From Rotaria socialis (taxonomy: Eukaryota > Rotifera > Eurotatoria > Philodinida > Philodinidae), in contig CAJNYU010001231.1 of the NCBI GenBank assembly GCA_905331475.1, forward strand, positions 186,001 to 250,000: a DNA stretch of 64,000 nucleotides, written 5' to 3'. The position numbers and the translations under genes were made by a program. The notes beneath the pieces were generated by a model. That model made no database searches, was not told the origin of the DNA, and saw only the letters and a list, made by a program, of their open reading frames with translations. Below, one piece after another: positions 13,218 to 24,366 of the stretch; position 1 is the first letter of the stretch; every line of letters starts with the position of its first letter.

Positions 13218-13434
13218 CTGTGCAGTAAGTTCCTCTGGTAGCAATGGTTTAGTTAAGCATATTTACACGCTTTAATGCGATCAAACGGTAGCGCAAAATG
13301 TCAACTGTCCAGACATATGATTCTGTGCAGCAAGTTCCTCTGGCAGCAATGGTTTAGTCAATCATATTTATACTCTTTAACGCGCTCAAACTTTACCGCA
13401 GAATGTCAACTGTCCAGACATATGATTCTGTGCA
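13218..13434. repeat. 105-bp tandem duplication
   Basis: Two copies with a 105-base period (CTGTGCAG at 13218 and 13323, third start CTGTGCA at 13428), differing at scattered positions. The repeated unit includes the last codons and stop region of the secreted gene on the minus strand, so the copy at lower coordinates lies in its 3' flank. Confidence 0.85.
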
Positions 13435-15436
13435 TTTGCACAGCCAGCACCATTAACCACTGGTCCTGCACTAAATGTTCCAGCTGAATTACAGTTTGAA
13501 CTCATTCCATAACACTCATAAGTATCCGCTGTCCAAATACAGCAGTTACTCGATGTTACACTGCGGTATGTTTTTCCAACAAATTGTGTTGCTATACAGG
13601 TTAAAACAGCATTCGTTCCTAGAGTATAGCCACTGGCACAAACACCGGTTGATCCATCTAAATAGTAGCAACGATTATTCCATGATACTTCATAACTTTG
13701 ACAGCTAGCAACAAGTGTTGTGGTAGTTGCACATGCTAAACAAAGACAAAAGCTTACTTTTACTAGTTAAAGATTTCAAATTATCTAGGATACTTCTGTG
13801 AAAAATTTTAGAAGTCTCTCATAAAAAAGAAGAACGGAAGATAATAAATTAACTTACAAGTTGCTGTAGTGCTACTACAAGTAACTGTCGTTGCAGTATA
13901 TGGCCAAGTTGTTGGCGCTGCTGTACTTGTTGTTGTTGTGGAGGTGGTCGTAGTTGTTGAAGTTGTTCTAGTTGTTGTCGCTAAATCAATTTTTATTAAT
14001 AGTTTAGCTCATGCCGACCCGGGAGTCAATTTTTTGTACATATGTATCCCTTCTAATTCTGTATAAGCATGACGAATGAAACGTTTATTATTGACTAAGA
14101 TCATCGAACAATGATTAGTTAATTAACAAACCTACAGTTCATCGATAAAACTCTACGCAAGACCATATCCATTCAATTTACTCCAGGAAATATTTCAGCT
14201 TACTGAAGTGCTTTTTTAGAACTCTGCCGAGATTTGATCTAATTACATAATTGTGTAGCAGTTTGTGGAAAATAATTCAAAAAATTAAAGGTTTAGCAGG
14301 GCACAATCATGACTTATCCTCTCACGAAGGCATCAAACAAATGTCTATATGTTCGTTGAGGAGTTTCTCTAGAATTATTAAAATCTACATGCACTTAGGG
14401 ATGTGCAGTGTCGGTGTAAATACAGAAAAACTGGGGTTGATATCACCGACAGTGTGCTCAGTGGAGCACTGACTACACTGACATCGATGTCACTGACACA
14501 CTAATTTCACTGACAACGACTTCACTGAAAAGCCCGAAAATATTCAGTCAGTGTTCACTGAAGTACTGAAGTTCAGTGAAGCACTGAAATTCGTTGCACT
14601 GACCTCACCGGTATCGGTGTTCAGCGGAACACTGAGCCACTGCACCCGTCAAAGTATACATCTTCGCCAATTTTAATGGTAGTTTACAATACATTATAGT
14701 GAAATACGCATCTCTACCTTTGCCAAGGATATCATAATACTGAATAATCTGTATTTTAAAAGTATACAATAAACTTCGGTGGGTTGCATTACCTCTTGTT
14801 TTACTCGAATACGCGAATACTGTCATTTAATGTAAGCTTCTTTCACATGCGTATTTTGCTTTCAAAAAATGTCACAGGAGCTGTATTACAATTTCAGACA
14901 ACCAGAAGTTGTCGGTGTGCTAGTGATCCACTGAACACCGATGTCGGTACGGTCAGTGCACCGAATTTCAGTGCTCCAGTGAACACTGACTGAATATTTT
15001 CGATATTTTCGATGTTCTCAGTGAAGTTGGTGTCAGTGAAATCAGTGTGTCAGTGGCATCGGTGACAGTGTAGTCAGTGCTCAGTAAACCGACACTGCAC
15101 ATCCCTACATGCACTTCTCACTTGATGTTGAGGTCGTCGATGTTGTTGATGTGCTGGTAGTGCTGGTTGTTGTTGACGTTGTTGTGGATGTTGTCGTAGT
15201 GCTTGTCGTTGATGTTGTCGTAGTGCTTGTCGTTGATGTTGTGGTTGTTGTTGTGGTAGTCGTTGTACTTGTTGTTGTAGTAGTTGTTGTAGTTGTTGTT
15301 GTAGTAGTCGTTGTACTTGTTGTTGATGTTGTTGATGTTGTCGAGGTAGTGGTAGTGCTAGTCGTTGACGTTGATGTTGTTGAGGTACTAGTCGTGCTGG
15401 TAGTACTCGTTGTTGTGGTAGTTATGCCACCATTGA
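13386..15436 (-). CDS. Secreted Thr-rich (mucin-like) protein with Cys-rich C-terminal domain, 5' end not found
   Basis: Three exons read in phase on the minus strand: 15436-15123, 13980-13858 and 13735-13386 (stop TGA at 13386-13388). The first is a nearly pure Thr/Ser stretch (TTTTST-type repeats), the expected target of dense O-glycosylation. The second continues Thr/Ser-rich and ends near TWPYTATTVTCSS. The third is a Cys-rich domain of about 115 residues (SYEVSWNNRCYYLDGSTG, FVGKTYRSVTSSNCCIWTAD, GAGCANAQNHMSGQLTFC) of a type I recall from rotifer secreted proteins, possibly carbohydrate-binding or structural. No start codon or signal-peptide exon was found above 15436, so the gene is partial or truncated. 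The intron 15122-13981 holds a hAT MITE. The last codons are tandemly duplicated downstream. Confidence 0.65.
14396..15107. mobile_element. hAT-type MITE with 8-bp TSD CATGCACT
   Basis: Perfect 20-base terminal inverted repeats (TAGGGATGTGCAGTGTCGGT). Flanked by CATGCACT at 14388-14395 and 15108-15115. Both subterminal regions, about 200 bases each, are packed with CACTGA/TCAGTG motifs in opposite orientation. The middle is ordinary sequence without a transposase. It sits in an intron of the secreted Thr-rich gene, its duplication starting eight bases past the donor GT. Confidence 0.9.
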
Positions 15437-15914
15437 CTAGTTAGAAAATATAACATTGATTTATGTGTAACATAGAAATAACTATACTTTCTAACAAAGA
15501 TAGCAAGCTGCCTTATAAGCTGGGATTAGAGACCTGTGATGACTCGAGTAGAATCAAATTTGGCATTATTGTAAATGCGAAAGCCTCATCGTATTATTGA
15601 ATGTATCATGAGAGCTAAATTTTACTGCTAGTCAGACCCAGGGTTACCAAATACAAATTTTAGAAAGCAGGGAATTTTTGCGAAAAAGCAGGAGCGTTTT
15701 TTTTTGACATTCAACAGTCATTCGATGATTTTTATCTGATAACTTCCGATTTTGCACTAATAGATGTATTAACCCTTTTTCCTATAATGGGATTGATCCT
15801 GAAAATTTTCCTTGTAGCCGAATTAAAATTGAAAATGGAATGCTGAATTCATGAAGTTTATTTAAATAGATAATTAAAACATGTTCATTAGAATACATAG
15901 TAAAAACTACTTAG
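15437..15914. other. No gene recognised upstream of the Thr-rich exon
   Basis: Searched on the minus strand for a start/signal-peptide exon of the Thr-rich gene; short ATG frames here stop at once. No clear repeat structure. Confidence 0.4.
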
Positions 15915-15921
15915 CTAATTT

Positions 15922-16723
15922 GGGGTGGTCCCTTTTCGTCCTCATTTTTTTTACGGACATCGGTCGGAGAAGTCCATTCCGAACTTCAGTTTCCGGATGT
16001 TCGGAATGAAAACGCCGGAAGGTCGGAATGAAAAAGACCGGGTGTTCGGAATGAAAGTCGTCTAGATGTTCGGAACGGAAAATACAGGATATTCGGAAGA
16101 GAAAATAATTTTTTTATAACATAGTTTATTTTCTTTTATTTCCTAGTATAGTCTTTCACAAAACAAGCATAGGACAACAAAAGTTTATACAAGTGAGAGA
16201 ATAAATAACTTTTGTAAGGAAAATTTTTTATGTCTAATGTTCTTTTGCAGCATGTCTTGTTTTTTTCTTTTTTGGAATTTGCTTAATATTGGCATCATCT
16301 GTTTCGTCTACTTTTTCTTTCACTTAATGAACTGCTGACTGAACATTTATGAGAATTATTAGTAAATTTTTTGTTACCAGCACCTACCCTCTATAAAACA
16401 GAGAAGTTTATAGCTTTACTACTCATTCCCACTATAAAACATACACCAACATTCATTTCCAACATTCAGTATTTTTTCGTTCCAAACATCGATCATTTTT
16501 TGTTTCGAACATCTGTTACTTTATGTTCCGAACGTCGGTCATTTTTTATTCCGAACATCTGTCACTTTATGTTCCGAACATCCTGTATTTTTTCGTTCCG
16601 AACATCTGGACGATTTTCATTCCGAACATCCGGAAAATCGATTTTATTTTTTATATCCGATTTCGAACATCCGGTCAAATAACCTGATGTCCGGAAGAGT
16701 GAGGACGAAAAGGGACGCACCCA
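15922..16723. mobile_element. Non-autonomous TIR element with subterminal TTCCGAACATCCGG repeats
   Basis: Left end GGGGTGGTCCCTTTTCGTCC continues CTCA..ACGGACATC. The right end, inverted, is TGGGTGCGTCCCTTTTCGTC continuing CTCACTC..CCGGACATC, about 38 bases with a few mismatches. A perfect 7-base direct repeat CTAATTT flanks it (15915-15921 and 16724-16730). Inside, both halves carry arrays of a motif near TTCGGAATG / TTCCGAACATCCGG, repeated about a dozen times and oriented outward. No transposase frame. The superfamily is not certain; a 7-8 base duplication leaves hAT, P or Merlin-like as options. Confidence 0.85.
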
Positions 16724-16851
16724 CTAATTTACTAAGCAATTCGTGACACTTGTGCGACATGACTCTACTTAAATCTAACAATCGAATATATGTTTCGAAA
16801 GATCTGGTTCATTTAAAAGATAATCATAGAGTTCTGATCAAGTAAAATAGA

Positions 16852-17192
16852 CAGTGTTGCCAGATCCCCACACCTTCTGGAAAAATTACAGATTTCGAAA
16901 GTTTTTCCGAATTTTCAAAGCTTTTCTTGATTTTTTTCTAGATTTCGAAAAACAAATTCCGGAATTTTTTGAATTTTCGAGGTTGACATCAAGCAGCCTT
17001 CTTGGATGTGCACTTTTTAATTTAAATATATGTTGTAGATATGCATCAAAAGTATTTTTGTTTCGAATCCGTTAGAGTAAAACTTACTTTAAATGAGAAA
17101 ACGAACCCAAAAAGTCTTTCCGCATCTTTTTCAACATTTGGAAAAAGCTTCACAAGTTTCCAGACTTTCAAGTTCGACATCTGGCAACACTG
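16852..17192. mobile_element. Small hAT-like MITE
   Basis: Terminal inverted repeats CAGTGTTGCCAGAT / ATCTGGCAACACTG. The flanking 8 bases (AAAATAGA, AAAATGGG) agree at six positions, a possible aged duplication. The 341-base interior is AT-rich and without coding signal. Confidence 0.75.
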
Positions 17193-17339
17193 AAAATGGG
17201 TGTTCATTTTAATCTTGAACTCAACTCCAACTAAATCATGGCTCATTTGATTTCGACTATCATTCCATCATGAGATGCCTAGTTCGAATTCGAATATAAA
17301 TCGACACTCAACTGCATGGCATCAATTCGAAAATAAGTA

Positions 17340-17700
17340 ATAGAAATAGATTTAGATTTAGATTTAGTTTAAGATGGAATGAGTGTGGGTTGAGGGGGTA
17401 AAGGGGTAACTGTGGGTGGCGTTACGAGTGAGGGGTGAGTAGGAGGGGTACCCGGGCTGCTTTAAATGTGGTTGTGGGTGATGGATACTATGAAGGAGTG
17501 CTCAAATATGGATGAAGAGTACCCAGGATACTTCAAATGTGGGTGAAGGGTACCCGGGATACTTCAAATGTGGATGAAGGGTACCCAGGATACTTCAAAT
17601 GAGGGTGCGGGTGAAGGTTATATATGTATTAATATGTAGCATATATCGGAAAGTTAAACTAAAACTAAATCTATTCCTAGATTTAGTTTTAGTTTAACTT
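17340..17700. repeat. 31-bp minisatellite between inverted ATTTAGTTTTAG-like arms
   Basis: A unit GTACCCAGGATACTTCAAAT plus GTGGGTGAAGG, 31 bases long, starts at 17519, 17550 and 17581, with a degenerate copy near 17447. The flanks are GATTTAGATTTAGTTTAA repeats on the left and TTAAACTAAAACTAAATC on the right, which are inverted copies, followed by a further inverted copy near 17680. Likely a short element with an expanded internal minisatellite. Confidence 0.7.
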
Positions 17701-18064
17701 TTTTTTCTCCATTTATATTCGAACTCGAATTAGAGAGCTACTCCATTCCATATATAAGCTCAACGTTTCCATAAATTTGTTCTTTTCTCTTCGAAATCGC
17801 TNCATGGGGGGGTTCCCCCTCCAACTTTGGAAATTTTTGTTTCAATTTTGGAAAAAACCTCCCGTTTTCAAGTAACCCCCCTATACTTTTATTACTTCGC
17901 GTCGTCTCTGTGTGGATGAATCAAATAAATACATTCATAAGCGCTCGGCACCAGCCTCACACCTACACCCTGAACAACTAGTTACTACGAATTCAACACA
18001 CACGATTCAGCTTGAGTTTGGCGGCTAAAGTAACACTCAATGTTAAATAGATGCGAATCAAAGA

Positions 18065-18686
18065 TTAATATTCATTGATTAAAAGATATGTGACGAGATT
18101 CAAAGTACGATGCCTAGTCACTATATCAGCAATCGTTGCAAACGATCCATCGAAAATATTTATTTTCAAAAAGCATCTTGCAACCAAAATGCTGGTGTAC
18201 ACTATTAAATTCATCGTGGCGATTTCCATCGCTGCCTTACCTAACAGAAACGGGACTGCAATAGCAACAGCAGCTGCAGCTACTACCAAGAACCCAACTG
18301 CTATCAACGGTTTGCATGCAAATTTCGCCCCGGCAGGAACTCTACAAAATCCTATAAGTGAAAAAAGGCTAGTTAGGAACATGGAAAATTACCTGCGAGC
18401 TCTTGCACCTTTAATTTCTGGCAATGAATCTAAATCAAGAGACTTGGCCGTTGTTTGTGGGACGAATGTCTAATAGAAGAAAAAGGAGTCTTAACGAGTC
18501 TTTTTTTGGACAACTTACATTCCGAGGAACATAGTAGGCTTCTACTCCTGTTTGCATGGCTGTCGCCATTGTTGAAATAAAAGGAATAACAGCAAAATAT
18601 CTGCGCTGTTGCATTTTTATAATGTTGGACAACAACATGCTCTTCGTTACTACTTGAGCTAATGGTTTTTGCTCAAGTAGTTTCAT
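18065..18686 (-). CDS. Small membrane protein of unknown family
   Basis: Proposed exons (minus): about 18686-18520, about 18469-18393 and about 18344-18065. Exon 1 ends before GTAAGT after the codons for YYVPRN, exon 2 begins TFVPQTTAKS, and exon 3 begins at VPAGAKFACKPL. The frame is open across all three, about 175 residues. The N-terminus is basic/polar, and there is one strong Ala/Val-rich membrane segment (VGFLVVAAAAVAIAVPFLLG). The part after it may be intronic because GTAAGG follows the segment. I do not recognise the protein. Confidence is in a real gene, not in the exact C-terminus. Confidence 0.45.
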
Positions 18687-18760
18687 TTTCGTCTATTAAC
18701 GAAAAGTATAATTTTCAATGCAAGTTCGTTTGCAAGTGAAATGTTTTCACCTTGGTCATG

Positions 18761-19051
18761 CCTTCAAAAATATACTTGAGTTTAAACAAACGTTACGAAC
18801 GTACTCTCGGGCGGAGGATAAATAGTAATAAGAAACTCGATATGTTGATTGATGCGAATCTTCAATGTCTAGAACTAGCATCAGTTGTTTTTAAGATACA
18901 TGTAGATATCGATCAATCGCGATATGTGTTTTTCGTCTTTATAACTAGTCATCGGAATGTCCAGAGTGATATTTCAAGGTTCGTTCAATTATTTCACGTG
19001 ACTGAGAAAGTGATGAACATGGAATTTGCCAAGCTTTTCAAGGTAATCTAA
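18761..19051 (+). CDS. Hypothetical open frame divergent from the membrane-protein gene
   Basis: About 96 codons from an ATG at about 18761, with balanced amino-acid composition compared with surrounding spurious frames (for example KKLDMLIDANLQCLELASVV). It ends immediately after AAG followed by GTAATC, so the frame could be a first exon. About 70 bases separate it from the opposite-strand start at 18686. No family recognised. Confidence 0.25.
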   Translation, partial: PSKIYLSLNKRYERTLGRRINSNKKLDMLIDANLQCLELASVVFKIHVDIDQSRYVFFVFITSHRNVQSDISRFVQLFHVTEKVMNMEFAKLFKVI

Positions 19052-20250
19052 CTAATCGTTATTAAATTACATGAAATCATTATAAAATCAGTCGAATCAA
19101 TGATCGATAAATAAATTAGTCGCATGGCCAGTTATCAGTCTTTTATGCTTTTAAATTAAAAATCGATTATGTAACATCGTTATTATAAAAAATAAAAATC
19201 TTTGGAGAATCGACCATTCTTTTTTTTTGTTTCGTTGATGCATTCCGATTGATTATTCATACGTATGTTCTTGTTGTTTTCTCCTACTTCTTTTAACCTT
19301 TATTCTATCAATTGTAAACACACTTGACTGCATTCTACTTTCTGTTTATACAACATAATGCTGGGAGAGAGAATCCTTCTTTGCTATTATCTTCATCACT
19401 GATAGTTCTCGAAGACTGATCGTCTCTTTACAAAAAGTCTTCTCGGCTCGTTTCTCTTTCCAATAAATTTATAATATTTATAATGAGCTCTTAGATGCAA
19501 CATCAATGTCTTTTTGTTTTTGTATATGAATTTATTTTTGCAGTGGAGATAAACAAACATTCTACATTCTACTCTTTCATGAAATTGGAAGACTTGAAAT
19601 AAGTGTTCGTATTGAAACGTCTTTTTTTACTAATCTATGGTTTGTTTATTTATGTTACACTTTGGAATGCTTACATAGAAAAGAAAGGGAGAAGAGAAAA
19701 ACAAGTGTAAGTGATTCTAATTGCCATAGCTGAGTCAATTACAAGCACTCCATTTTCTGTGTTCCATAATGTTGAATTATATATGATGCCGTGTAGGGTG
19801 TGATATATCATTTATTCTTATATAAAGTTTAACCATTTAATCAGTAACGTCTCGCGTGTCTCTTAATTCGATTTTTTACTCTTTTTTTGTCTGAAAAAGT
19901 GTCCTAACGAGTCTTTTTCACTCTTTTTAAATCCATCTCAATAAAATATATCCTCTAGAAAGCTTGAGCGTTCTAGATCTGTCTTGTAGATTTTTTGTAA
20001 TCTTTTGTTTAACTACCTTTTAACATACATTTCCATGTGGGTTTCTTTGGTTAGTGTGAATAAGTTTACTGCAGAGATAAAAGAACATCCATGAACTATT
20101 CTAATTGCAACTCTGAATTTCCTATTGAGTGATTCTTTCTGTGTTTTCGGGAGAAATGGATAGAAGGGGAAAATCCACGCAAAGTGTGGAAAGACATACG
20201 CAAAAAAAGACGCAAATTCGAAAGACTTGCAATCTATTATTTGAAACTTT
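19052..20250. other. AT-rich stretch, nothing recognised
   Basis: T-rich sequence with no coding signal or repeat ends that I could support. Confidence 0.4.
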
Positions 20251-20267
20251 CAGAGCTAGGGGTTGAG

Positions 20268-20270
<3 letters not shown>

Positions 20271-20337
<67 letters not shown>

Positions 20338-20358
20338 GCGCCGCCCCCCCCCCCCCCC
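20271..20358. repeat. Poly-G tract followed by poly-C
   Basis: About 65 consecutive G, then TGCGCCG and a C run. This is either the GC-rich loop of a MITE (the flank GGCGTCGCCACTA resembles a hAT-type end) or an assembly artefact. Apparent polyproline/polyglycine frames across it are not genes. Confidence 0.7.
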
Positions 20359-20652
20359 ACACATATCTGAATTCCTGGCGTCGCCACTAGTAGAGATGCA
20401 CCCACACGCTGAGAGATGCCCACCCCCGCATAAGATGCCGTGGCATCTTCAAAAATTTCCCATACGTGACACTGCTAAATAACATCACTGATTATGGTTG
20501 CTTTTCGGCTATTACTGATGACAATAATGCCTTAATCAGAATTTAGTTGGCGCAAGCACCTGTTAGAAATGCAGAGCTGTAAAATGATATAATGAAAGTT
20601 CAGTTGTGTTACAGAAATAAAACAAAACATAATCCTGAAGAAGGTACTAGTA

Positions 20653-20821
20653 CAATTCGTCGCACGACAATTCGTCGCGATCAATTCGTCGCAATCAATT
20701 CGTCGCATGATCAATTCGTCGACATCACATTTTGTGATTTCCCTCAATTCGAAAAAACGAAATACTTCTNACGAATTGATTGCGACGAATTGATCGCGAC
20801 GAATTGTCGTGCGACGAATTG
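20653..20821. repeat. Perfect 51-bp inverted repeat (hairpin)
   Basis: Arms 20653-20703 and 20771-20821 are exact inverted copies, built from the unit CAATTCGTCGCGAT. The loop 20704-20770 has one ambiguous base at 20770. About 53 bases (20717-20769) recur in inverted orientation at 22097-22149, beyond the NHL gene. Confidence 0.9.
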
Positions 20822-21108
20822 AGCGGTCACCCCTGAAGAATCTCCTTCCTTTGATTTTTCGTTCAATTAAATTAGAGAATTTTATGATGAACATATTGAA
20901 ATTTTATTTTTGTAAATTAAAGAACAGTAAGGAAAGACAAAATATTTTTATTTGTTTATTTATTTAAAATCAATATTAAATGTAATACTAAGCAATTATC
21001 ATTGAATTTCAAATTGACGAAGTCGTTCTCGATTTTCGATTTAAGAAGAAACTAAAACTATTAATATTAATAATTAAATTACAAAGAACAGGAGCTATAA
21101 AACTTACA

Positions 21109-22054
21109 TTACTGACAGGCACTCTTATTGATTGAAAACATTTGTATACGATGATTATTTCCATCAGCTACATATAAATTTCCTTGTCGGTCAAATGCTA
21201 AATCACGTGGAAAATATAATTGATTCGATCCACTACCGAAGCCGGGTCCACCTATGATAATACTGCTTGATTTTTCGTCTTTAAGCCAACGTGTTACACG
21301 TAAATTAATGTATTCAAGGACATAGGCCGTTTTCATTTGATCGATAACAACGGAATAAGGTCGGTACAATTGATCAACACCATTTCCATAACCATTAAAA
21401 CCAGCGATAACCGTTCCTTGAGTTTCGCCTTTTTTCCATTGCAGAACACGATTGTTGCCTTTATCAGCAATAAATATTGATTGTTCTCGATCAACAAATA
21501 TGTGATAAGGATTTGCCAACTGATTCAACGCATTACCTTTCCCATTACCACCTGCGACGATTTGATTCTGGGGCCATTTCATTACACGATGTCCTGCCAT
21601 ATCAGAAACATATAAAGATCCTTCGATATCTAAAGCTAAACCCCAACAAGTGATGTTTTTCATAATTGTTTCTCCATGATTAGCATTCTTCGACCAACGT
21701 TGAACACGTTGATTTTCACGATCACAGATAAACATTGTTCCATCTTGACTAACAACAACTTTTGTCAAAGTATTCAGTTGATTACTATTATTTCCTGGTT
21801 TATTTCCACCAGCAACTATTTGACCATGCGAAGAACCGGGCACATATTTAATAACACGATGGTTATCGCGATCCGCAATAAATATTGAACCGTCATCGTC
21901 AATAAATAATCCTTCGGGATATGCAAGTTGATTCAATTCAGATCCTTGTGTTTTGCTGCCAGCAACAGTAATACCGTTAGGATTCCATGTTGCACCTGCA
22001 CATATTCCATCATTTGATGAAGTCAAGATAGATGATGATATGGAAAATACTAAA
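21109..22054 (-). CDS. NHL-repeat beta-propeller protein
   Basis: The main exon ends with stop at 21109-21111 and opens in frame up to a TTTAG acceptor near 22054. About 310 residues hold five or six NHL-type repeats of about 45-50 residues, each with the pattern YPEGLFID..GSIFIADRDNHRV, ending in YFPRDLAFDRQGNLYVADG then NHRIQMF. Such propellers bind proteins, peptides or RNA. With a signal peptide they are secreted. A short exon at 22264-22226 (MQKTCSFLALILK before GTATGT) would supply a signal peptide, but its phase does not fit the acceptor directly, so the 5' end is unresolved. I recall secreted NHL proteins as a large family in bdelloids. Confidence 0.8.
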
Positions 22055-22096
22055 CAACAACAAAATACACGTATATATCATACTTTTTGAGTTTAA

Positions 22097-22149
22097 AGAA
22101 GTATTTCGTTTTTTCGAATTGAGGGAAATCACAAAATGTGATGTCGACG
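22097..22149. repeat. Inverted copy of the hairpin spacer
   Basis: This 53-base stretch is the reverse complement of 20717-20769 (contains TCGAATTGAGGGAAATCACA) and is followed by a degenerate ATCAATACG like the hairpin arm. The two copies bracket the NHL gene. Confidence 0.85.
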
Positions 22150-22269
22150 CACGCGATCAATACGTACTAGAAAAACTAAACAGACCTATTGATTAAATAA
22201 TAATCGTGTTTAGAAATGTAACATACTTGAGAATTAAAGCAAGAAATGAGCATGTTTTTTGCATGGTAA

Positions 22270-23770
22270 ATTTTGTTTCCCAATTGAATAGTGATTTCAA
22301 ATGGAATTTCTATTGACTTTTTATATTGTTGATTTGTAATTTCAATAAGAACAATAAAACAATCTGCGATTAGTTTAATGTGATACCTCGTATATGGGTT
22401 CTCTCAAACTGATAGCGATAAGAAAAAAATCAACACAGAAGTTCCACTAAGCTGTTTCTTTAGTGTGAGTAAAAGTCAATTTTTAGAAATCAATCAATCG
22501 ATTGAATTACATTTGGCATCAAAGAACGCCATTCTGCATTCTATTTCGCATTTCAATCAACAAACTGATGACATAAGCAAAATATGTTGAAGGCATTTTT
22601 ATCCTCGGTTGAGAACGAACTCGTTTAGATCAACATACAACGCAGTTCTTCTAACAATCTGTAGGATACTTTTCAGGGGTATAATCACAAAGCGATATAA
22701 ATATGAATGAGTATAGTTAGATGTTTCAGCGAAGAGCAATTTTATTTTCCAGAGTTTCGTTTATTGCCCATGAGACTTTGCCGATCTTTTTGCTAATATA
22801 CCGTCGAATATGATATAGCAATATTTGAAGTATAAATGAAATTTGATATAATTGCGATCTTAAAATCGCTTGGATTAAAACAGCCTAATCATTTCTCTTC
22901 GTCATTTTATATGAGAGAAAAAAGAGCATGGGTTTCTGAGTGTGTTGATGATATCAATATCATTTGATTATCTATTCGATACAAAGTACACGAAAACAAG
23001 TATCATCGATAGAAAAAATGAAATCAATCATCAATGTTCGTTTGACAAAATTTCTTCAACCATCACATTTTCTATCTCAAAATGACCAACAACAATGTTT
23101 TTCACTTGGAAACGTCTGAATTTAAATTCGATACAGCTAAAAATCAACTTTTCATTGCAGCTATCAAAAGAAGTTATAACCTGATTGACTATTCTTAGCA
23201 TTCTGAAGAGCCCGAACAAGCAATGATGCAGTAGTCTGATCATTTCGGACTATATTCTATCGATCATGCTTTAATCAAGCACTGCTAAGAGGATTCATAT
23301 ATGGTTGTGCTCTCATGTAACAAAAACCGCATGAAAATCGGCGGTTAACCACAGCTTTACCGGCTCCCTTTACCCACAGGAAGGATAAATACCGCGGTTC
23401 ACCGCAGAAAATGATCCGGTATTCGCAACATGGGTTACATGAAACGCAACTCAGTTTTTCATGACACCATATAACCTTAAAAAAGTCAATTAAAGTCATT
23501 ATCAATCAATTATTTTCTTTTTATGATATTGCCATCATTCGATTTTTGATTTTAAACACTTTCTTCAGTTCGAATATCTGATGAAATCGTAGAAAATTCA
23601 TCATATAGGAATAATTCACTAAATTGTAAAGCTTGTTCAATACGATTCATCACTGATCCGATAACAAGGATTGTAATGCGTTAATTTATACTTTTAAGAA
23701 GACTATTTACTCAAGCAAATATTTCATATTAAATTGTTTATCGGCATGATCAAACTCAGTAAACAATTAT
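22270..23770. other. No gene recognised
   Basis: AT-rich sequence upstream of the NHL gene. Minus-strand frames at 23031-23243 and 23275-23505 have no recognisable motifs or splice context. Confidence 0.4.
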
Positions 23771-23772
23771 TG

Positions 23773-23880
23773 CGACGAACACGAAGAGCATCGCCTATGC
23801 CCGTTGGTAGGATGATGTATTGTGTTATCTGCAATCCTCTACTCGTGTATTTCCTCTAGTTGCATTCCCTTATATACGAA
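23773..23880 (-). repeat. Interspersed repeat, inverted partner of 27060-27180
   Basis: Read on the minus strand, CACAATACATCATCCTACCA continues CGGGCATAGGCGATGCTCTT. The plus strand at 27126-27180 has CACAATACACCATCATGCCG and CGGGCATAGGCGACACTCTA, so the two are diverged inverted copies. A TATATAAG-like box precedes each copy. Class unknown. Confidence 0.65.
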
Positions 23881-24366
23881 AGAAAAAACGGCCACGCAAT
23901 AGAACAATGAGAGATTCATAAGATCAATACACGAAAATACGGATACAGAGAAGAAGATAGTGTACAGGAAATGAACCGTAACGGTAAAAAAAGGTTACAA
24001 TGGTGAACGGCATTTATACAGAAGGGCGTTTTTAGTGAACTATCTACTTCATTAATTCATTGTAAGAGCATAAATATTTATATCAGTATATGATAGGCAT
24101 CAAAGTTGTGAATTAATCGCGTTATAACTTTGAAAGAATACTAATAATGTTTAATCAATAAAAACTACGTACAACAACAAAAAGGAAAACAACTAACGAA
24201 TAGCTAAAATCTAAGCAATTGAAAAACCCAGAAACACTACTAAGGAAAAGAAACCAATATACTTTTGTATGTAGTAATTCAAAAGTAACGTCGTTGCAGT
24301 GATTTATCTACTGTATGGGCAGGGTGGGCGCCGCCCACCCGAAAATAAACAGTTGATTTCATAAAC

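Noticed and set aside
15109-15444. Plus-strand frame of almost pure Val/Asp/Leu
   Set aside because: It is the antisense shadow of the Thr/Ser-rich exon of the minus-strand secreted gene.
17383-17420. Possible internal telomeric repeat (GTGTGGG, GTGGG)
   Set aside because: Only isolated matches, not a regular TGTGGG array; they belong to the minisatellite region.
20122-20390. Polyproline and polyglycine frames
   Set aside because: They only read through a homopolymer tract; no coding signal outside it.
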